Shown here: positions 9,764 through 22,100 of the stretch, one piece after another | Numbering within the stretch: the first letter of the stretch is position 1 | How the letters are laid out: each line of letters begins with the position of its first letter | DNA from: Amoebophrya sp. A120 | Taxonomy: Eukaryota; Sar; Dinophyceae; Syndiniales; Amoebophryaceae | Assembly (NCBI GenBank): GCA_905178155.1 | Contig: CAJINV010000018.1 | Span: 786,609-850,608 of the forward strand | Direction: 5' to 3' | Length of the DNA stretch: 64,000 nucleotides | The notes under the pieces: model-generated | Databases searched by the model: none | The model's input: only the letters and a program-made list of their open reading frames with translations | What the model was told of the DNA's origin: nothing | Translations under genes and position numbers: made by a program

Positions 9764-11637
9764 CTATTGTATCCTTCTTGTTACTTCCATCACGTCGTTG
9801 TCGCCGTGCCGACAAGAGTCATGATTTTGAGAAGTGGAAATTCGGGTTCTTTCGGCAGTCGTGATCATCGACGTCGCATTTGATAAACCGGGAATCGCGT
9901 CTTCGAGTTTGATGGGCATGTTGCGGACAAGCTCGTCCCCGGAGTCATCCATCATCAGCGCCGGAGAATCCATCTGCAGCTGCACCAGCGCCCGTCGGTA
10001 GGGCAAGGGACTTGTTCTTTTCCGGGACAGGTCGGTCTTTTGGATGCGCTCAAAGTTTTCCCCGAAAACGTTCTTGCAGGTCTGGAGAGCATGCAGCCGG
10101 ACCAACGCATCTCCACTACGAGGTGCTCCGGCCAACAACGCCACAGCCTGGCCCTTTCCAACAGCCGCTTGGAGCTTCTCGGCGAAGGCAGGCGCTTGCG
10201 GCGGGTGGCCGTGGGGGCGGAGCAGCCGGTCTCTCCGCGAGTAGTATTCGTTCAAGAGCACCACACCTGTGCGATACACGGCTATTGTGAGGAAAAATCC
10301 CCCCAGCCCATATCGAAGAGGAAATTATGTGTACTGTCATGCTGAGGGCACAAGGCCTTCCAACACCAGCCAGCACCACAGTCCGCATCCCTTTCGTTCT
10401 AGCATGACAACGTGATTTGTGATCACATCAAATCATGCTGCATAAATCTCCGTTTTTATATGGGGAGTGGGGATTTTTCACTTTGATAAAGGCGCCCAAA
10501 ACGCGACAGTGCCGCCAGGCGGGGGCGAACACCATGGATACCCACATGCTGCGGTAACTCTTCTGCCAGGGTGGAATTGTGGCTTCATGCTCGTCAGATC
10601 GCTTCTGTCGGCGGGCGCGCGTAGAGGGAGTGATTTCCTGCGGGAAACGACGGGACGAGGTGCTCCCGGGAGCCCGTCCCTGGGGCGTCATCGGCGGATC
10701 ATCGTTGAGTTGTCTACTTCGAGCTGCAGGAGAACTTGGTCTAGGGCTGCGGAGTCCCTCCAACCCCCCTGCAGCTTTGGCTGCTAGATCCTCCCGAGCT
10801 TCCCTAGCAAGCTCCTCCTCCCTTGCATACCTCCCATGGGGAGTTCCGGTATGTGCCGGGGTTGTCTGCACGGACTGCGACACCGCGTTTTCGTACACAG
10901 CTGCATCTTTCAGTCTGCGCTCCCCCGCGGCCTTTTGATTCTTATATTTCTTTGCCTGCTGCTGCTTCTCTCTGTCGAATTTGCGCTCCACGTGCTCCAG
11001 CTCCCGTAGGTTCCGTCTGTACTCGTCCGACACCGACCATACTCCTGCCCAGTCCTGGCGCTTGGTCCACTCGAGGCTACTGCGACTCTCTGCCAATGCA
11101 TGCTTGTACTCGTTCAAGTATTGCAAACTTTGTCTGTTCCATTCCTCCAGCTCTTCCAGCTCCCCGTAAATCGCCGCAATCAGGGGCGCCGCGGAACTCT
11201 GCAGTTGGCGCACCGCCCTGCTTTGTGCCTTCATGCCCAGATCGCCGTGACGGAAGGCGCTCGAGAACGGATCCGGCCAAGGCACATTTGACGGATTCCC
11301 GGCATCCACGGGCACAAACTGGCCCAGAGCATGATGCGTCCGCTCCGCCACCTTGTTGATGACCCTGAGCAGCTGTGCGCCTGCGTAGAAGAAAGAGCTC
11401 GCTGCAGCATCCTGAAGCGGCAGGTCGTAAAACGAAAGAAGCAGCTCCGTCACCTTGGGCAATCTGGTCAGATCGTAGTAAAAGAGATTTGTGTGCTGGT
11501 CAAATTTCGAAAGGGGCGCCGCGGGATTGTCCCGCTGGCCGAAAAACGGTCCCAGGTCGGGATTCGCAGTAGGGGAAAAACCGGTGGCCTCCAACGCTTT
11601 CGTAAATTCAGCTTTTTCATCCTCAACACGAATATCC
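9764..11637 (-). CDS. Coiled-coil hypothetical protein
   Basis: I do not recognise the family. The exon frame is open from about 11637 (possible acceptor AATAAG before DIRVEDEKAEFTKALEATGF) down to a family G introner at 10283-10488. It continues ALYRTGVVLLNEYYSRRDRLLRPHG to a TAG at 9764. The middle (TRLPKVTELLLSFYDL, VINKVAERTHHALGQFV, IYGELEELEEWNRQSL, then EYRRNLRELEHVERKFDREKQQ) predicts long amphipathic helices and a coiled coil, reminiscent of BAR-like proteins but not enough to call one. A Pro/Ser/Arg-rich disordered region follows. No ATG is visible at the 5' end, so an upstream exon is probably missing; candidate coding sequence lies around 12.0-12.6 kb. Confidence 0.65.
10283..10488. 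mobile_element. Introner family G in gene 9764-11637
   Basis: Inverted arms GGAAAAATCCCCCC and GGGGATTTTTCA. Flanks ACGGC/AAGGC (one mismatch). Removal reads VLGA/LYRTGVV. Confidence 0.88.
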
Positions 11638-12574
11638 TTATTCCCGCATGGTACGAAAAAAATGCAGTTTCACTGTGGTTTCGATTGTCCAATTAAACGA
11701 CTCGCATGACTACAACTGACGAGTTTATTTTTCTTTCGCACGAAGACAGGAAAAATTATCCGACCTGCTCATGCGTGGCTTCACTCCACCATAGTTTGCG
11801 ATGAGATGAAACTGGCAACAAGAAAAAAAGACTTTCTGTTCTTTCTTGCAATTGATTTTTTTTTTCTATTTTCCAGCGCAGTTACATTTCTAGCAAGACA
11901 TAAACAAACACTCATGGTCCTGGTCGCATGCTACAACATAACGCATGCACATGCTCCGCATACACAAGTTCACCCTTTACAGTGACACCGATTCATCTGG
12001 TTTTTCGTGCGATATTTTGCCTTGGCCAGCACCACGCCTCCTCAATCTCATGTCGATCGCTTGCTCCTTATGGCACGCTCACGCACTACATTCTCAACTG
12101 TTGCACTCTTTGCCATGCAGAATCACTTTCACCCTGCAATCGATTCAGCATCTTTGCGTGTTGACAAGTTCTCGCCGCGCTCAATAGCGGCACTAGCATC
12201 CGTGCCAAATCTGCATTGCAAGACGCGCAAAGTCTTTCCCGTTCCCTTTTGCTGCTATTCTTGCGTCACAAAAATTTTATGTAACAGTTGAGAATGTATC
12301 GTGTGAGAGCGCCTTACTCCTGCTCCTCGATATACGGCTTCCCGCGTCCGGGGGGAGGAGTCCTTCGCTTCTGAAGCAGAAATTGAGCAAAGCCCCGCGA
12401 GCTGCAATGATGATGACCTTGTGGTTGTGCTGCTCGACCTCGATGTCACAACAGAAATAAACGCGGTGTCTTTTTTCTTCGTATATAAGTATGTTGATGT
12501 TGTCGTTTTAGTCTCTACAAGTTGTAAAAGTTCAATTAAGGTTTTCATCAAGGCACCTGTCCCCCGCATGCCGA
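11638..12574. other. Spacer with possible unplaced exons
   Basis: Holds the family E element at 12069-12316. The minus strand from 12569 (ATG, MRGTGALMKTLIELLQ) may be coding or may be 3' untranslated sequence of the gene ending at 12575. Confidence 0.4.
12069..12316. mobile_element. Introner family E outside a resolved gene
   Basis: Arms CATTCTCAACTGTTGC and CAGTTGAGAATG. Repeat CTCCT at 12064-12068 and 12317-12321. By analogy it should sit in a transcribed unit. Candidate frames across it (for example EEQEQAIDM) stay open, but none is decisive. Confidence 0.8.
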
Positions 12575-13555
12575 TTATTTAACGAAAGTGTCTTCGACAA
12601 CTGTAAATGAAAATGTGATTCGGATCGCCAAATTGGGGCTTTGTAATTGTTTCGTCGCATACTGCTGGGGGCTGAAAGTATCAAGCCACGTGTTCGTCTT
12701 GTCCTCCGCCACGCACACTGCCTTGTGCGCTGCTTCCTCGGGCTGCAGAAAACGTTTCAGCGGCACATAATTTGCAAACGCTTGCCAGACATTCAAGGTT
12801 TTGGGCATCGGAACCTTCTCGTGCGGTGCCACGTACTCCAAAAAATCTTGTATTCCGCCTGCCCCCCACCAGGTGATGCCTCGAATGGTATTCGTCGCAC
12901 TTTGCGACCAGAAAAATTCGGGAACAAAAGACGTTCCGCCACGGTGCACGACCTTTTCCATTACAACCGACCGATGAACTCGGGCGAAGACTTTCATGTA
13001 CGGAAGGCACTCTATCATAGTCCGCTTGTTGCTGCGAACCATGCCGTCGGGCGAAATCTCCGCGTCCGTCAGTTCCATTGAGTCGTAACCGACGAGCTTT
13101 CCTCCCTCCGCGATCGGCTTGACTCGTGTGAGCGAAACGCGGCGCCAGCCGATGAACGTGGGAACTTCATCGGTCTGAGGAGACGAAGAGATGGTCGCGA
13201 TGACGTGACGCTTGACGTCCTCCACACTGATCTTCATAGGGGCGGAATCCACCCCGGAGGAGTCATCTAGTACTGGCGAAGATGCACTACTGCAGGGCGT
13301 CCTAATTTCGCGCGTACGAGACCATTTTAAGTCTTTTGGGTTCCACGAGTACAGCTGAACCGGTAAATAACTACTGGCACTAGCCCCCGCTCCTGCACCA
13401 GCATGTTGCGAGGAAGTAGAGCTCGCGGACAGAAACTTCCCGTGCACGACGCCCACGTGGCCGGCCAAACTGCAGGTTGCGAGAAAATACGCGCTCGCCC
13501 GCCCCCCGGAGACCAGGCGGATAGGGGAGGAGTTGTGTTTTTGCAGAGCAGACAT
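12575..13555 (-). CDS. Hypothetical protein, single exon
   Basis: A 326-residue intronless open frame from ATG 13555 to TAA 12575; family not recognised. A small-residue N-terminal segment (ASAYFLATCSLAGHVGVVHG) is followed by an Ala/Gly/Ser linker. A more ordered C-terminal two thirds follows with many aromatic residues (FIGWRRVSLTRVKPIAEGG, ITWWGAGGIQDFLEYV, LNVWQAFANYVPLKRFL). The 5' side abuts the large inverted-repeat element at 13638-14991. One of the 42-45 bp direct repeats flanking that element begins 38 bp upstream of the ATG. It is one of the few long genes here with no introner. Confidence 0.6.
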   Translation of the reverse strand: MSALQKHNSSPIRLVSGGRASAYFLATCSLAGHVGVVHGKFLSASSTSSQHAGAGAGASASSYLPVQLYSWNPKDLKWSRTREIRTPCSSASSPVLDDSSGVDSAPMKISVEDVKRHVIATISSSPQTDEVPTFIGWRRVSLTRVKPIAEGGKLVGYDSMELTDAEISPDGMVRSNKRTMIECLPYMKVFARVHRSVVMEKVVHRGGTSFVPEFFWSQSATNTIRGITWWGAGGIQDFLEYVAPHEKVPMPKTLNVWQAFANYVPLKRFLQPEEAAHKAVCVAEDKTNTWLDTFSPQQYATKQLQSPNLAIRITFSFTVVEDTFVK

Positions 13556-13592
13556 CTTCGTCGAAACCTCGAACTCAAAGAGAAGGAAGTTC

Positions 13593-13637
13593 TTCAAGTA
13601 CTGCGCTGTTGCAAGAACACGACCCGGCTCTGTGTAC
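13593..13637 (+). repeat. Direct repeat flanking the foldback element, left copy
   Basis: TTCAAGTACTGCGCTGTTGC... ending TGTGTAC; repeated at 14992-15033 with a 3-bp indel. Much longer than a normal target duplication. Confidence 0.8.
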
Positions 13638-14991
13638 TATGAACGTGCAAAATGCAAAACCGGACAACCTAAATAGAGAAGTTTTTTTGCTGTTTGGGCA
13701 AAAAAGCTTTTCATTTTCTGCCGTATTTGCTCTCGCCGGGTGCCCCTTCTCCGCGCGATATTGGATCGAGTTGCGCGTGTTAGGTTGCGCAAAAACAAGA
13801 CTGATTGTCGTGCTAGAGGTGGTCGCAGGCCTTGCGCAGTGCCACAGCTGGCGCGATCCTGCAGCGCGCGTCTGCGTGTGGTGCGGGAACTTAAAGACGC
13901 AACTCGCTGGGCGGTTGGGATGACGCATCTCACTCCTGGCGCGCCAGCTGTGCCTCTCAAGCAAGTCAAGCGTGACGGCCGCTGCAGTTGCATCAACCTC
14001 CTGATCTGGTCTTCGAAGCGCCCTTTCGCAGAGACCGACCAGCCCAATCTACCGCAAAGCGACTCCAGCGAGCTCCCTTGCGGAGTTGCTCCGTGGGTTG
14101 CCGGGGAAATGTCCCGAGCTATTCTCGGACGCGAGCCAGAGTCCATCCACATGCGGAAAAGGGTTAATCCTGGCCCGGGGTTCGCACATTCCGGAGCTTG
14201 CCCGACACGATGTAGCTGAGGTCTCACCTCTCCCTTCCCCGTTCGCCGAATGCCGCTCAATGAGAAGAATCTCCTCATTTTGGCGATTTTTTTGCCGGAT
14301 TTTGCCAAAACTTCGCCAAAATCCGGGTTTTTGGCGAAGTTTTGGCAAAATCCGGCAAAAAAATCCCCAAAGTCAGAAGTTTCTTCTCATCGAGCGGACT
14401 TCTGCGAAGAAGGAAAGGAGGCGAGAAATGTCGGCTCCAATGTGTCGCGCAAGCTCCGTGATCGGCGTGGGCCCCTGTCCAGGATAAGCGTCTTCCCACA
14501 TGTGGACGCGACCTGTATTGCGTCCGGAGATGATCCTGGACACTATCAAGGAGCAGTTTCGCGCTGGTGCTTTCTGGAGTTGTTTTGCGGCAGACTGGGC
14601 GGCGCGGTCTCTGCGCAGAGGATTTTCGAGTGTTAGCAAACGCTGGCGCGCCTCCAGCTGCCAGCTCCTTGAGAAACACACTTGGCGCGCCTCGGCGGAG
14701 GTGTGTCACCTCAACCGCCCAAGCAGTTGCGTCGTTATATAGGTTCGCACGCCACCTGTTGAGACACCTTCTAGGAGCGCTTCATCTGCAGCACCGCGCA
14801 AAGCCAAAGCCTGCGACAACCTAGATAGAGCGCGGCAGCCAGATTCGTTTTTGGTGGCCTCAATACGTTCCCAGCACTCAATATTGCACGGCGAAGGGGC
14901 AGCTGGCGAGAGCAAATACGGCTGAAAGTGAAAAGCTTTTTTGCCCAAACAGCGAAAAAACTTCTCTGTTTAGGTTGTCCGGTTTTGCATT
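13638..14991. mobile_element. Giant inverted-repeat (foldback) element
   Basis: Two arms of about 600 bp are inverted copies of each other, nearly identical over the outer 100 bp (GCAAAACCGGACAACCTAAA at the left tip, mirrored at the right) and at the centre, more diverged between. No transposase is seen. Confidence 0.8.
14252..14397. repeat. Central hairpin of the foldback element
   Basis: GGATTTTGCCAAAACTTCGCC and its mirror GGCGAAGTTTTGGCAAAATCC face each other across a few bases, with GATGAGAAGAA-type outer arms. Confidence 0.8.
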
Positions 14992-15033
14992 TTCAAGTAC
15001 TGCGCTGTTGCAAGAACACCCGGCTCTGTGTAC
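14992..15033 (+). repeat. Direct repeat flanking the foldback element, right copy
   Basis: Same 42-bp sequence as 13593-13637, same orientation. Confidence 0.8.
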
Positions 15034-16168
15034 AACTATCAATTACAATTTTGTATTGGCGACAACACCCCTGCTACTTCTGCTCGCAAAAAGTTGTTGG
15101 CGACAACACCCCTGTCTTCACAAAAAGTTGTTGCGCCCTACTGGTGCAGTTTGATAGATATAGATATAGATTACAGTATAAAGATCGATTGCGATCGGAA
15201 GTTTTGCTTGACAGATATAGATATGATAGATAAGATTGATAGGTCGTTGTTCGCGTTGTTATCAAAAGTTAACTTTTTTCGTCGAGGTGTCGCTTATTGT
15301 CAGCTGAAAATCGGGTCGTGGAGGTTGATACTGATACAAAGACCAGAGACACAGGTCTATCCTACTACTGAAGTTTGTCTGTGAAGTGGAGTGGAGTTTG
15401 TCTGTGAAGACAAGAAACCAGCAAGCAGGAGAAAGCAACTAGCCCTAGTGCCTGTGTGTTGTAGAGCAGACCTCGAGAAGTTGAAGTAGAGAGCGAAATA
15501 ATCAAAAAACTTTAGTTGGCCTTTAATCAAGTCGCATTATGGTCCTTCAATGTAGAGAAATATCGCGAGGACGCCGCGCTTATTCTACAACTTGCACATC
15601 TACTCGTGAGGATGCGGCTGCAATTAACCGATTTCCCAGCTGGAAGATGTTATTCCGATGCGCGAACTTTTACCGATCGCACTGCTTTTCATCCGATCTT
15701 CCAATCGACATTTTTCATTTTGGATCACAGATTTCTTTTCACTTTCCGCGACAGAAGATTCCAAAAGGATGCGAGGTGTTCTGCATTTTATTTTCTCTAC
15801 AGGGATAGTAAATGGGTTTGAAATTATGTCGTAGTAGCAGAGAGCAGAGAGCAGGGATAGTAAATACTAACTTCCAGCACAGGGACCGATTACCACCCTG
15901 AATCCATTGCACTTAAACTTTAGAAGATTCTTTCATCTACCGATTATTTTATTCAATGCGGTTCAGTCACAGGTGGTGAGATGTTTACCGACAGGGTCAC
16001 ATTCATCACTCAATGTGGTACTAACTTGGTGGAATTCATCTTTTGCACAAAGAAGCGCTAGTAGCGGTTCGCAGCCGATTTGGGCGTTTTCCTTTCGAAA
16101 AGCACCAGCCCTACTCGCGCGAGTGAGAAGCGTGTCAGTCTGTATAAAGTGTAAACGCATGCAATTTT
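15034..16168. other. Spacer downstream of the GT61 gene
   Basis: Simple repeats near 15.1-15.25 kb, otherwise nothing recognised. Confidence 0.5.
15150..15245. repeat. GATA-type simple repeat
   Basis: Imperfect GATATA/GATAGA repeats. Next to it two copies of GGCGACAACACCCCTG at 15057 and 15099. Confidence 0.7.
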
Positions 16169-19100
16169 TCATAATTCCATCACACTTGAGCTCAAAACTG
16201 CCTTCGCGATTCCATCGGCGTCGAGCTCTACCTATGAATTGCAAAAGTATCGTACTCGTATAAGTGCATTACAAATTTCCTCGGCATGAGAGGTAAAATT
16301 TGTAATTAGTAATGCGGATTTTCGTTCAGAAAAAAATTTGTAATGCATGACTGCAATACGAGTACGATACTTTTGCACAGGATACTACCCGGCCTTTCCG
16401 TACCAACCCGAAATTTGCCGTCATCGACTCCAGAGTCTGCTATGCATTGCAAAAATATCGTGCTTGTGTGGTCGTACTAATCGCAATCACGCATGACAAA
16501 AGTATTTCTTTACCCTATCCAGCATGACAACTTCCATTTTTTACTTAAGTATTTTGTTGGTGCAATTTGCGATGCGATTTCTACCAGGAGTACCATCCAC
16601 GATACGGCTTCTGCAATGCATATCTGCTTGCTGTACGCAATCTCCTCCGGCACCGAGTGCTGGCAGTAGTGGTGCACGTCGGCAACCCGCGCGAGTCCCC
16701 CGTAGATCGCGAGGAGATTGCGGTCCCAGTTGTTTTGTCGCTGGCACAAGCCCTGGACCGTCGCCACGGGTTGCTGCGGCAGAATCTCGATCACCGCAGA
16801 ACTTTGCCAGTACGGCCGCAGAAACGTCGTCCAGGCGAGCCCGGCGCCGTGGGACCCGATGAAAAAACTGCTGGCTTGCACCGTGGTTAGTTGCTGTGTC
16901 ATGGTCTTGTCTTCAAAGTGCCCGTGGAAGCCGACGGCATGATCTTTCAGTTTATCTTATGAAGAAGAAAAATCTCCTCTCCCCATATCAAAACGCAAGT
17001 CTGTGACGCAGATTTGTGGTCACAAAGTAGCTCTGTCATGCTAGGAGGGAAAAGGTGCGGACTGTAGTGCTAGGTGGCGTGGGAAAGCCTCGCATCTTCA
17101 GCATAACAGGAGACAGCTGGAAGTGGGAAACAGCATGACAAATTGCCTGCAATTCAGGCAAGAACTGCGTCACTTGGCTTTCTAGCAATACAACTCGATT
17201 CGTGCACGCAAATACAGCATCACAAGTTTCATATTCGATATGGGGAGGCGGGATTTTTTCTTTTGATATTTCTTTCAAATCCGCCCACTGCCTCTCAAAC
17301 TGCTCCTTTTCGAAGTTCCGCCCGCTGTCCTATGCATTGCAAAAGTATCGTACTAAGTAAATATACATAACTCGCGTTACAAATTTGCTCAGCATGATCA
17401 GCAATGGAATTTGTCATGCTCCTTCACCTTGAGCAGAAGATTTGTCAAGCCTAACTGCAATTAGTACGACGAGTGCGATACTTTTGCACAGGATATGTCC
17501 CCACGAAAGTTGTTTTTGTTCTCGGTTTCGTTCAGATGCTTGATCTTCCTCTGCAGGATGAAATAGGACAACCGCCTGCGGTAGTTGGTCTCCGGACCTG
17601 CGAAAAATAGCCCGGGACGGGACCCGTACCACAGCTGATACAGCAAACTCGGGGACCGGCTTCGGCTATCTTCTGATGAAGATGACGCTCTACTTGCTAA
17701 AGCCTTGTCAAGATGAACGTCGCTCCTCGTTTTCGCTCCATCTCTCTTCATCGTCGTCGTCCTCGTGGCACGACCACGCAGCAAAGCTGACGTGATCACG
17801 AGTCTTGCTGTGCTGAGTTGCAGGGTCGACCTAACAGCGTGCCGGAGGGAATGGACCTGGATTTTCTCGTGCTGTCCGATGAAAGCGTGCTTGAAACAGC
17901 CCGAAAAACGACGCTCGTACGGCAACGGCGAGGAATAAAGATGGTTGTCTTGTTGCTCGACGACTTTGCCGTCGTGGTTTTTGTGATGATCATAATCCCG
18001 CACTGCTGAACCGTGCAGAACCAGTGTTTTTGCGGTCGAAGGGTCCGCCGCAAGTTTTTGAACGAACTCTGCGACAATAGCCTCCTTGTCTAGGGTCTCT
18101 GACTGAAGATCCGGTGGGATGTGACTATGATCTTCTCTGGAGGTGAAGAAGGTGTTGCTCTCGTCCTCGGGAGTAGCAGGTGGCTCAGTTATAATATCAT
18201 GCCGCGAAGTTGAAGTACTAGCTGAGCCGTCTGTTGTTGCGTCGCCCTTATGAAGATTTTTTCCCCCGCGGCCTAATGAGCTCAACACCAGACTCTGGGG
18301 ACTGTTCCGTACCATGTCTCGCAGCAGCAGCTTGGCCCAATTAGCTTCCCGCCACGACCACTCGGCTTTCCGCTTGGTTTTTTTTTCCTCTTCATTTTCA
18401 AAAAACAAGCTTTTTCTCTCCCCCGGCTGTTCGTTGCAGTGCCGCGCGAAGACCGCGACGTGGTCGAAGCTGTAGAGTAAAATCACGTTCACCGCGAGCA
18501 AATCGAGGAAGTCCAAATATTCCGCCCGCCACCGGTGCCACACGGCGGGCTCCGGCCCCGGGAAACACCCGTCCGCGGTGCCGCCCGACACCCAGATGAA
18601 GAGATATATACAAGAACACAACTGTGTCAGTGTAACTTTGTCTTGCAGACGTTGCAGTACAGTTACACTTGTCATGCCGGACATGCATCAGAGGCTTTTG
18701 AATAACGTGTTTATTTCGCGTACTAGCTACGCATGATATTAGGTCTTCTGCCATGCAAAACAAATCTGTGATGCTGTTCCTGCAGAAAAGTTACACTTAC
18801 ACAGTTTTTTTCTTGGATAAGATACTGCAGCTTTTCGAAGCCGATCCGGATCGGCGCGTCTGACAAGATTTGGGTGAAAAAAAGGAAAAAATGGCTCATG
18901 TTCAGCTCCACCATCGGCACAGACACGATCCACGTCGACTTTTGCAGCACGCGCGGCTGTCTCGCTTGGTCGTACGCATGGAAATTGATATCGCGGCGGC
19001 GCTTCTTTTTCATCATCCCAGGAAGAGATTTTTGCAGCTCCTCTTTTGATCGGGCTTTTCCATTTGGTCCCTCGTTTATTTCCGCCGCTTTTGCTTTACT

Positions 19101-22100
19101 TTCCAATCTTTCCAATTCCGTAGCAAATCGGTGTTTCAATTTTGACAGTGGCGTCGCTGTTCTTGGGCGGTTTTGTCGGTCCTGCGCCTGCTGCGCGGTA
19201 CTAGCACTTTCACCTGTAGAAGTGGATGCGGAGCCACTCGGTTGTGCAACAAAGCCGAATCTGGCTTTCAGCGCTAGGTCCGCATCATCATGCTCGAATT
19301 CCTCCAAGTCCACCGCTCCTCCTTCGACATCCGCTTGATCGTCTGAAATTTTCTTCTGCTCTTCTTCTCCACCAGATGACAACTTCAACATCGGCGCTGG
19401 GCTGGTGTTTTCCGACGATTTGTGCAGCACGTTCCGCGTGTTCGCCCACAGCGTGTGCCGGCCCCACTCGTTGCACAGGTGCGACACCTTCAGCTGTCGC
19501 CGTATATCAACTGCAAATATGTCTGGGTCTGGAAACATGTAATGCATGTCAGGGAACAATGAGCACACAGCAATGCGCTGCCACGCATGACAAATTTTTC
19601 CGTGCTTCTGAGTTGCCACGGATTCCGCATTACAAACTGCGTTTTGCATGACAGGCAACGGAGGTCTTTGCGGCCACGCAATACAGAGCCCAAAGTCATG
19701 CCAGACTAGCATGACAAATCTCGCACTCTCCCAGACCCAGACATATTTGCATGTGATACCGTATCTGGTTCCGCAAAAAGAGCCCGTGCGCGTGGTCGCC
19801 CCAGGCGCGGTCCTGTTCCAGGTACTTCGTGCCGTCAGGCTGTTCCTTTTCAACATCGTCCTCAGATGTGGACGACGAGGAGGTCCCTCCTTCTACTTCT
19901 GAACTACGGTGCAGCGGCTGTTGCTCTTCTGCAGCTCCTTGTTCTTCACCAGCATGATCTACTTCACTCCCGCCCGGGGACATCTTCAATACAGCTTTCC
20001 CCCCCGAGCTGTCTACCTGCACGCCGGCGGCGCTCATGTATCCACAGAAAAAAACCCATCCACATCCATTTTTTGCATGACAGACACAGGATTTTATGTA
20101 TGTTTTGCATGACAAATTGGATGTGAATGAGTGTTTTTTCCTGGATATCATGCCGGTGCTTTCCAAAGCCTGCTCCGCGATCAGGATTCCCTTTTTCGGA
20201 TCCTCGTCGATTGCCAGGTTGGTGTCGTTTTTTTGGTTGGGAAACCGCTTTTCGTCCCACCCTTGTTCGCCCCACACCCGCGTGTCCATCTGGCGCGACC
20301 GGAAATCCAGCACCGTGTTGTTCGCGATGCAGATTCCTACGTTCTGCACCTTGTGCACGCGGCACCCCGTGTGAATCAGGTCGATCGGGATGGGAAAATA
20401 GGTTTTCGTGAATTCCAGCGATTTTTGCATCGAGCAGTGCTTCTGGTCCTCCTGCAGCGCGAGCCGGGTTTGGTCAATGATTTGTTTCTTGCTCGAGCTC
20501 GTCCCTCCTACGGCATAATTTGGGTCGTGGTTCGACGCTTTTGCGGTGGACGTGGTCGCGGGTGGTGCGGATGGAATGCTTGATGTCGTAAGAATTTGCG
20601 ACAAATCGTCGAAACGATCCTCGTCAGCAAGATGGCCGTCGGGCTCTTCCGCTCCCATAAATGACGGCGCACCTTCTTCTTCCTCATCCACAGCGGAGCT
20701 TGTAGCTGCAAGTATGTTGGCACCTCCTGATGTAGGAGCGGCACTACTGGGTGGACTAGCACTCGTTTCAACGTGGTCCGCAGGTGGTTCATTTCCCTCT
20801 TGGTGTTGCGCACCACCAGCGATGAAATTCAAATTCTTGTTTCCCTGATTGTAGTTGTACGCTTCCTCCACCATTCCCTGCGTCACCTGTTTTCGTCTGG
20901 CGGTCCCCGACGTTATCGTTTGGAGCTCTCCGACAGTTTTCTCGATATGGGGTTCTCAAACGTTACACTCTCAACTGTTACAATGAATTTGTCATGCAAA
21001 ATTCCAATTACATGTCTACATGCTCAAGCTTCTTGGCATGACAAGTTCTCGACGCACCACTGGATAGCATAATTACAATCTGCGCCAAACTTGTAATGCA
21101 AGAGGCGCAATCTTCCGCCTTGCATTTTTGCCAGTCTTGCATTACACATTCATGTAACAGTTGAGAGTGTAACGTTGGCCAACTCCTCCATACTCGAACA
21201 TGCCCCGGTACATGAAGTTGTAAATGTTCCCGGGCCGGCCGTCCCCAAACGCGCCCGTGTTTTGGTTGGCAGTGGTAACCTGCGTGGACAGCTGCTTGCA
21301 GTTCTCGATGGTGTCGGAAATTTCCCTTTTCAACTCTGCTGGCGGGGGTCGCGTAGAGGTAGTAGTGGTCGACCTGTTCGATGTATCTCCGCTTCCTGTG
21401 CTGTGATGTGCATTTTGGACAATCGCGATCGCCTCTTGGGTCTCTGCGTCCGGCTCGGGCTCTACCAAATCGTTGTACAAAGCCATGAGGTCTGCAGGCT
21501 CCGCTGGCAACACGAGCATATCCTGGTAGGTTGTCAGAGTCTTCACCTCAGAAGTAGGAGGCGTAGAAAGGACGACTCCACCAGTTTTTGCACTAGCAGT
21601 GGTTGGCTGCGAAGATGTTGACGCATTAGCAATATTCTGCTCCTCGTCCGCGGCAGCAGTCTCGTCCCCTTCCGCTGGAGTTGTTCCAGTACTTCCCGCT
21701 CCGAAAACTCCGACCGCTTTCATTTCCTTGCCCGCTAGCTCGTAAATGTTCTTCATCAGCTGGACGAAGGTCAGATGCGTGAAAGGCCAATCGGACAGGT
21801 CGCACTGGTACGCGAGAGAGATCATCACGTTTAAATGCAGGAATTCCAGCGCGTAGGCGAACTTTTCGTCCAAAATGCATGCCATCGCCGACATCAGATT
21901 TACCGCCTGCTCGCCGGGTATCCTGTGCAAAAGTATCGCACTCGTATAAATGCAGCTCTTGCATCACAAATATTTTGCTTAAGGTAAATCTTCAGCATGA
22001 CAAATTTTATTTCTCATGCTGAGAGAATTTGTAATGCTAATGCATTTATACGAGTACGATGCTTTTGCAGTTCATACCGGGCGCGCAGCGAAAGGTGTGG

